61,362 nucleotides of DNA from Nitrospirota bacterium (GTDB taxonomy: Bacteria; Nitrospirota; Thermodesulfovibrionia; Thermodesulfovibrionales; SM23-35), in the NCBI GenBank assembly GCA_040754395.1, contig JBFMCL010000020.1:1-61362 (forward strand), read 5' to 3'. This document shows, one piece after another, positions 58,376-61,362 of the stretch. Under the pieces are notes generated by a model. The model worked only from the letters and a program-made list of their open reading frames with translations. It was not told the origin of the DNA and searched no databases. Positions within the stretch are counted from its first letter, which is position 1, and the number at the start of each line of letters is the position of its first letter. The position numbers were made by a program, and so were the translations under genes.

Positions 58376-59551
58376 CTATTGCGCTCTTAAGCAACTGGAT
58401 ATGACTTCCAGATCAGTTTCGGTCAGTTCCGGGTAGTTTCCTGAGTAAAAACCGCAATTATGAATGAAATCCGTTTCTGGCAAATCATATTTATTTTGCA
58501 CATATTTATTGTAAAAAGGCTGATTCTGCATATTACCTGCAATCATGGGACGGATTTCAATACCAGCGCCACTAAACTGAAACAGATATTTTTCTCTTAA
58601 TGTTGGTGTCTTGCACAACACCGGCAGACAAAAACTGGACAATCGGGATATGTGTGAATGATCCAATGGCAAAAGATCAGCGTTAGACTCGATAATTTTG
58701 TTCAAGCGCCTGTAATTTTTTTCACGTCTATCTATTGCTTCCTCCAAAAACTGTAATTGCCGAAGCCCCAAGAAACCTGTTATCTCGGTGGGTCTGAAAT
58801 TAAAACCCAAATCATAAAAACTGTATTTTGCATCAAATTCGCTGCGTATATGCATTTTCTTGCGCCACCTGAATTGCTGTTCAGAATTGAGATTTCTGTC
58901 CCAGCCATTAGCCCGGACAATAGTTAGCATTTCTGCGATATTCTCATCGTCGGTACAAACCATACCACCTTCGATTGTAGACATATGATGGGCAACATAA
59001 AATGAAAAACTCGATACAATCCCGAAGTTACCGGTCTTTCCAGCCGGCAATTCAGTCCCAAGCGATTCACAATTGTCTTCAATTAAAATGATACGGTGCT
59101 CATTGCATATATTTCTAATCACATCCAGATCCCCCGCAAAACCAAGGGCATTTGTAATAAACAAAGCTTTCAATTCGACTGAGCTCAACCTTTCCTCTAA
59201 ATTATATGACATCATATTCAGTGTTTTTTTCTCACAATCGATGGGGACAGGTACAAAGCCCAACTGGATTATCGGCATTACGTTAGTCGACCAGGTTAAA
59301 GCCGAGAATCCTATTTTGTCATCTTTCTTTAACAGACCAAGGTTTGCCAATGTCTGTATAATCGCAAGATTGGCACTACCACCACTGTTGAATAATACAG
59401 CGTATTTGCGGTTCTGATAGCTAGCAAAGGCTTTCTCAAATTCAAAGCAGTGATGGTCCATGCTCAGTCGCTGGGCCTTAACTATAAACTCCGCAAGTGC
59501 TTGTTTCGTTTCATATTCATTAATAAACGCATTTTTCATGAGTGGGATCAT
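58376..59551 (-). CDS. ColD-like PLP-dependent GDP-4-keto-6-deoxymannose 3-dehydratase
   Basis: A 391-residue DegT/DnrJ/EryC1-family enzyme. The usual PLP-lysine position is occupied by His (SFSFYVAHHMSTIEGGM), a hallmark of ColD/RfbH-type 3-dehydratases, which remove the sugar 3-OH instead of adding an amino group. Other motifs: FNSGGSANLAII, WSTNVMPIIQLG, EDNCESLGT, FNFRPTEITGFLGL. It overlaps the GDP-fucose-synthase-like gene by one base, and this pairing matches the colitose pathway (ColD then ColC). The exact product sugar is inference. Confidence 0.82.
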   Translation of the reverse strand: MIPLMKNAFINEYETKQALAEFIVKAQRLSMDHHCFEFEKAFASYQNRKYAVLFNSGGSANLAIIQTLANLGLLKKDDKIGFSALTWSTNVMPIIQLGFVPVPIDCEKKTLNMMSYNLEERLSSVELKALFITNALGFAGDLDVIRNICNEHRIILIEDNCESLGTELPAGKTGNFGIVSSFSFYVAHHMSTIEGGMVCTDDENIAEMLTIVRANGWDRNLNSEQQFRWRKKMHIRSEFDAKYSFYDLGFNFRPTEITGFLGLRQLQFLEEAIDRREKNYRRLNKIIESNADLLPLDHSHISRLSSFCLPVLCKTPTLREKYLFQFSGAGIEIRPMIAGNMQNQPFYNKYVQNKYDLPETDFIHNCGFYSGNYPELTETDLEVISSCLRAQ

Positions 59552-60495
59552 TATGATAGTCCTTTGTTATATTTTTGGTCTCGATACTCTTTAATCACCC
59601 GGTCTATACCGTCATCCAGTGTTATGGAAGGCTTAAATCCTAATGAGTCCAACTTGGAAGTATCAAGACATTTTCTCAACATTCCATCGGGCATGCCATT
59701 ATCCCAATATATCTTCCCATAATAATTAACTTTTTCTGATATTATTTCAGCTAATTCCTTGATTGATATATCAGTTCCCCATCCAACATTAATTATTTCA
59801 GGTGAATTCCAATTCTTTGTTAGGAACAGTAATGCAGAAGCAAGATCATCCACGTGCATGAACTCCCGTCTTGCAATGCCACTTCCCCAGAGTACCACTT
59901 TTTTTTGATTTTCATCAATAGCATCAACAAATTTTTTGACTAACGCTGCAAGAACATGTGAATTCATTGGATCAAAGCTGTCATTAGTCCCATAAAGATT
60001 ACATGGTATAGGATTCAGACATTGCAACCTATACTGCTTGTGATAATACTGTGTCAAACGCAAACCCGCTATTTTCGCAAGTGCATAACCTTCGTTGGTT
60101 GGTTCGAGAGGACCTGTCATAAGATATTCTTCTTTCATGGGTTGAGGGCATTCCCTCGGGTAAATACAAGAACTACCCAGAAATACAAGTTTTTTTACGC
60201 CGACCTTGAGGCACTGATGAATGATATTACTTTGAATCATGATGTTATCGTAGAGAAAATCTCCCGGAAATTCCCTGTTTGCCTGAATCCCTCCGACCCT
60301 TGCAGCAGCTAAAAAAACGTAAGCCGGATGTTCTTGCGCAAAAAAAAGTTCAACATTTCGTGTGTCCCGTAAATCGAGTTCCTGTCTGCTAACGGTGACA
60401 ATTCTATTGTAGCCCTCACTCAGTAAGGCTCTCATAATCGCGGAGCCGACCATTCCATTGTGACCGGCTACAAAGATGGTATCGTTTTTATTCAT
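59551..60495 (-). CDS. fcl: GDP-L-fucose synthase / ColC-like epimerase-reductase
   Basis: A 314-residue short-chain dehydrogenase (extended) that epimerises and reduces GDP-4-keto-6-deoxymannose. NAD(P) motif FVAGHNGMVGSAI, LAAARVGGIQANR, FLGSSCIYPRECPQP (Ser), and the YxxxK pair YALAKI, then NPIPCNLYGTNDSF. Next to a ColD-like gene it could instead act as ColC, making GDP-L-colitose. A GDP-mannose 4,6-dehydratase is not in the window. Confidence 0.9.
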   Translation of the reverse strand: MNKNDTIFVAGHNGMVGSAIMRALLSEGYNRIVTVSRQELDLRDTRNVELFFAQEHPAYVFLAAARVGGIQANREFPGDFLYDNIMIQSNIIHQCLKVGVKKLVFLGSSCIYPRECPQPMKEEYLMTGPLEPTNEGYALAKIAGLRLTQYYHKQYRLQCLNPIPCNLYGTNDSFDPMNSHVLAALVKKFVDAIDENQKKVVLWGSGIARREFMHVDDLASALLFLTKNWNSPEIINVGWGTDISIKELAEIISEKVNYYGKIYWDNGMPDGMLRKCLDTSKLDSLGFKPSITLDDGIDRVIKEYRDQKYNKGLS

Positions 60496-60587
60496 AAGTC
60501 CGCATACGAAAAAGGTCGAGTATCAGCATTATTAATATAATAACATTTTTCATTTCTCTACATTATTTGTACTCCACATACTCCGCA

Positions 60588-60646
60588 ATCTCGTCTTATC
60601 ATCTGAGATTGCCACGCACCTTTCAGGTGCTCGCAATATATTAGGG
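60588..60646. repeat. Palindromic repeat unit
   Basis: CGCAATCTCGTCTTATCATC followed by TGAGATTGCCACGCACCTTT and GCTCGCAATA is one pair of units of the dispersed family, close to 18164-18233 in layout. Confidence 0.65.
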
Positions 60647-60670
60647 ACGTTGGTTCTCAGAGTGCATTAC

Positions 60671-60862
60671 TCATTGAACCACCAATTTTTCAACTCTGGC
60701 TATAGCCCTGTTAACGCTTGATGTGTTCACTTTAAGATGACGTGCAATCTCCGCACCGGAAAGTCCAAGTTCTTCACTGCTCCGCCGGGCGATTATGTTT
60801 CGGGTTTCGCTTACCTTGCGTCTCTTGCTGCCGTGCTTCAGTTCCTCAGGATTTATTTTGCT
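60671..60862 (-). pseudogene. C-terminal remnant of a RAYT/IS200-like (Y1) transposase
   Basis: A stop-bounded fragment reading EELKHGSKRRKVSETRNIIA, RRSSEELGLSGAEIARHLKV, NTSSVNRAIARVEKLV. This is the DnaA-like helix-turn-helix tail found at the C-terminus of REP-associated tyrosine transposases. The catalytic Y1 domain is missing and a stop codon (60863-60865) cuts the frame. RAYTs are the enzymes thought to move REP-type palindromes, so this remnant may belong to the family that spread the repeats here. Confidence 0.7.
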
Positions 60863-60910
60863 CTACCTGCATTCCTGTCGGAGTCATGTCAATAGGTGTG
60901 TAAAAAGCAT

Positions 60911-61114
60911 TTAGGCGGCCATCCTTTCAAGCACCTTGGTTTCCTGCTTCAATACACCATCGACAAAAGTCCTTCCTTTATAAACATCAGCCAATAACCA
61001 GTATCCTTTTAAGGCACGAAAGTTCTTTTCTGCTATCTGGAGAAGTTTCCAGATCATCGCCGTTGCATTCTGAACCTTCTTAAATCTTTTTGCTGCATCA
61101 GTTCTCAGTGTCAC
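60911..61114 (-). pseudogene. C-terminal fragment of an IS256-like transposase
   Basis: A 67-residue fragment beginning at GTG with a stop codon two codons upstream (VTLRTDAAKRFKKVQ, ATAMIWKLLQIAEKNFRALK, LLADVYKGRTFVDGV). It matches the terminal helix region of mutator/IS256-type transposases as I remember the family. The catalytic part is absent. It lies beside the RAYT remnant, so the region is a graveyard of insertion elements. Confidence 0.55.
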
Positions 61115-61167
61115 CTCTTACATTAAGCTAACCTAAAAACCTATCTTTTTCTTACAATCTTTTGTAT

Positions 61168-61231
61168 AAAAGAAATCCTGGTTCAGAATCAATTAACCCA
61201 AAGGAAAAGGGATAACCAGGAGATTTCTTTT
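61168..61231. repeat. Long inverted repeat near the window end
   Basis: AAAAGAAATCCTGGTT (61168-61183) pairs with AACCAGGAGATTTCTTTT (61214-61231) with a two-base bulge. It may be the terminus of the IS whose transposase tail lies at 60911-61114, or a terminator. The remaining bases to 61362 show only a weak palindromic repeat at the very end (CAGATTGCCCGCAATGCA). Confidence 0.5.
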
Positions 61232-61362
61232 GGCGAGAACCCCCTCCTGATCATCCCCCCAAAACATTTTATTGATACTACATTTTGCTATAGATGTAAA
61301 GAGGCTTTTTGAGTTCGGGAAAAGATATCCGTGGCCGAAGCCGGCAGATTGCCCGCAATGCA

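Noticed and set aside
1-61362. tRNA or rRNA genes
   Set aside because: No cloverleaf-like segment or rRNA-like sequence was recognised by eye. A tRNAscan/Infernal run would be needed to be certain, especially for tRNA-Sec.

Overview
The window looks like a chromosomal piece of an uncultured Nitrospirota-like (Thermodesulfovibrionia-type) anaerobe or a deltaproteobacterial relative. That placement is inferred from gene content: many multihaem c-type cytochromes, a periplasmic [NiFe]-type hydrogenase with its maturation genes, LPS sugar genes, and a very large load of short dispersed palindromic repeats. TGA is an ordinary stop elsewhere (hypA and hypF end with it), so the genetic code is standard.

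Layout. 1-5.7 kb (+): rplU-rpmA, obgE, then a HEAT-repeat protein, an HD-GYP protein and an HTH/Zn-ribbon regulator. 5.7-13.4 kb (mostly -): phosphohexomutase, a CysRS-like paralogue that has lost two zinc ligands, a MATE exporter, a thioredoxin, a receiver/SPOR membrane protein and ribD. 13.8-22.3 kb (+): two small envelope proteins, then hypA, hypB, hypF, hypD, an AcsC-like Fe-S protein, hypE, pdxJ and a divergent M52-like protease. No hypC is visible. 22.8-23.9 kb: a TPR protein between two copies of a ~184 bp direct repeat. 24.4-34.2 kb (-): two operons for electron transport across the envelope, with five multihaem cytochromes (CXXCH counts 12, 12, 11, 4, 7 plus one CX3CH), two NHL beta-propeller lipoproteins and one outer-membrane beta-barrel. 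35-45 kb (-): a polytopic membrane protein, a hydrogenase maturation protease, a GIY-YIG protein, the hydrogenase operon (tetrahaem cytochrome, 71-aa protein, small subunit, large subunit) and a LuxR-type regulator. 45-60.5 kb (-): surface-glycan genes (a 2482-aa multi-glycosyltransferase/TPR protein, a methyltransferase-glycosyltransferase fusion, glf, GT10, GT11, a ColD-like dehydratase, a GDP-fucose-synthase-like enzyme). 60.6-61.3 kb: transposase remnants.

Main discovery. The hydrogenase large subunit does not start where the longest stop-free ORF starts. A start with a strong ribosome-binding site lies 330 bases upstream in the same frame. The intervening codons encode the canonical N-terminus of a group 1 large subunit, interrupted by exactly two TGA codons, and both fall at the two nickel-binding cysteines of the L1 motif (normally RxCGxC; here R-I-TGA-A-V-TGA-P-T-A-H-G). 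A 6-bp stem with an AGUUA apical loop follows at distances that suit a bacterial SECIS element for both codons. I infer a hydrogenase with two selenocysteines in L1. Known [NiFeSe] enzymes carry one, in L2.

Second theme. Palindromic repeats (GTCATTGCGAG... / ...CTCGCAATGAC) fill nearly every gap. Several blocks are bounded by terminal inverted repeats with core ATCCAGCGATA, so they look like MITE-type composite elements. Some repeats lie in frame inside a giant coding region, as Rickettsia palindromic elements do. A decayed RAYT-type transposase tail and a GIY-YIG gene embedded in the repeats are candidates for the machinery that spread them.

Working model (inference): H2 is oxidised in the periplasm by the Sec-containing enzyme, electrons pass to its tetrahaem partner, and the cytochrome/barrel/NHL modules carry them out of the cell.
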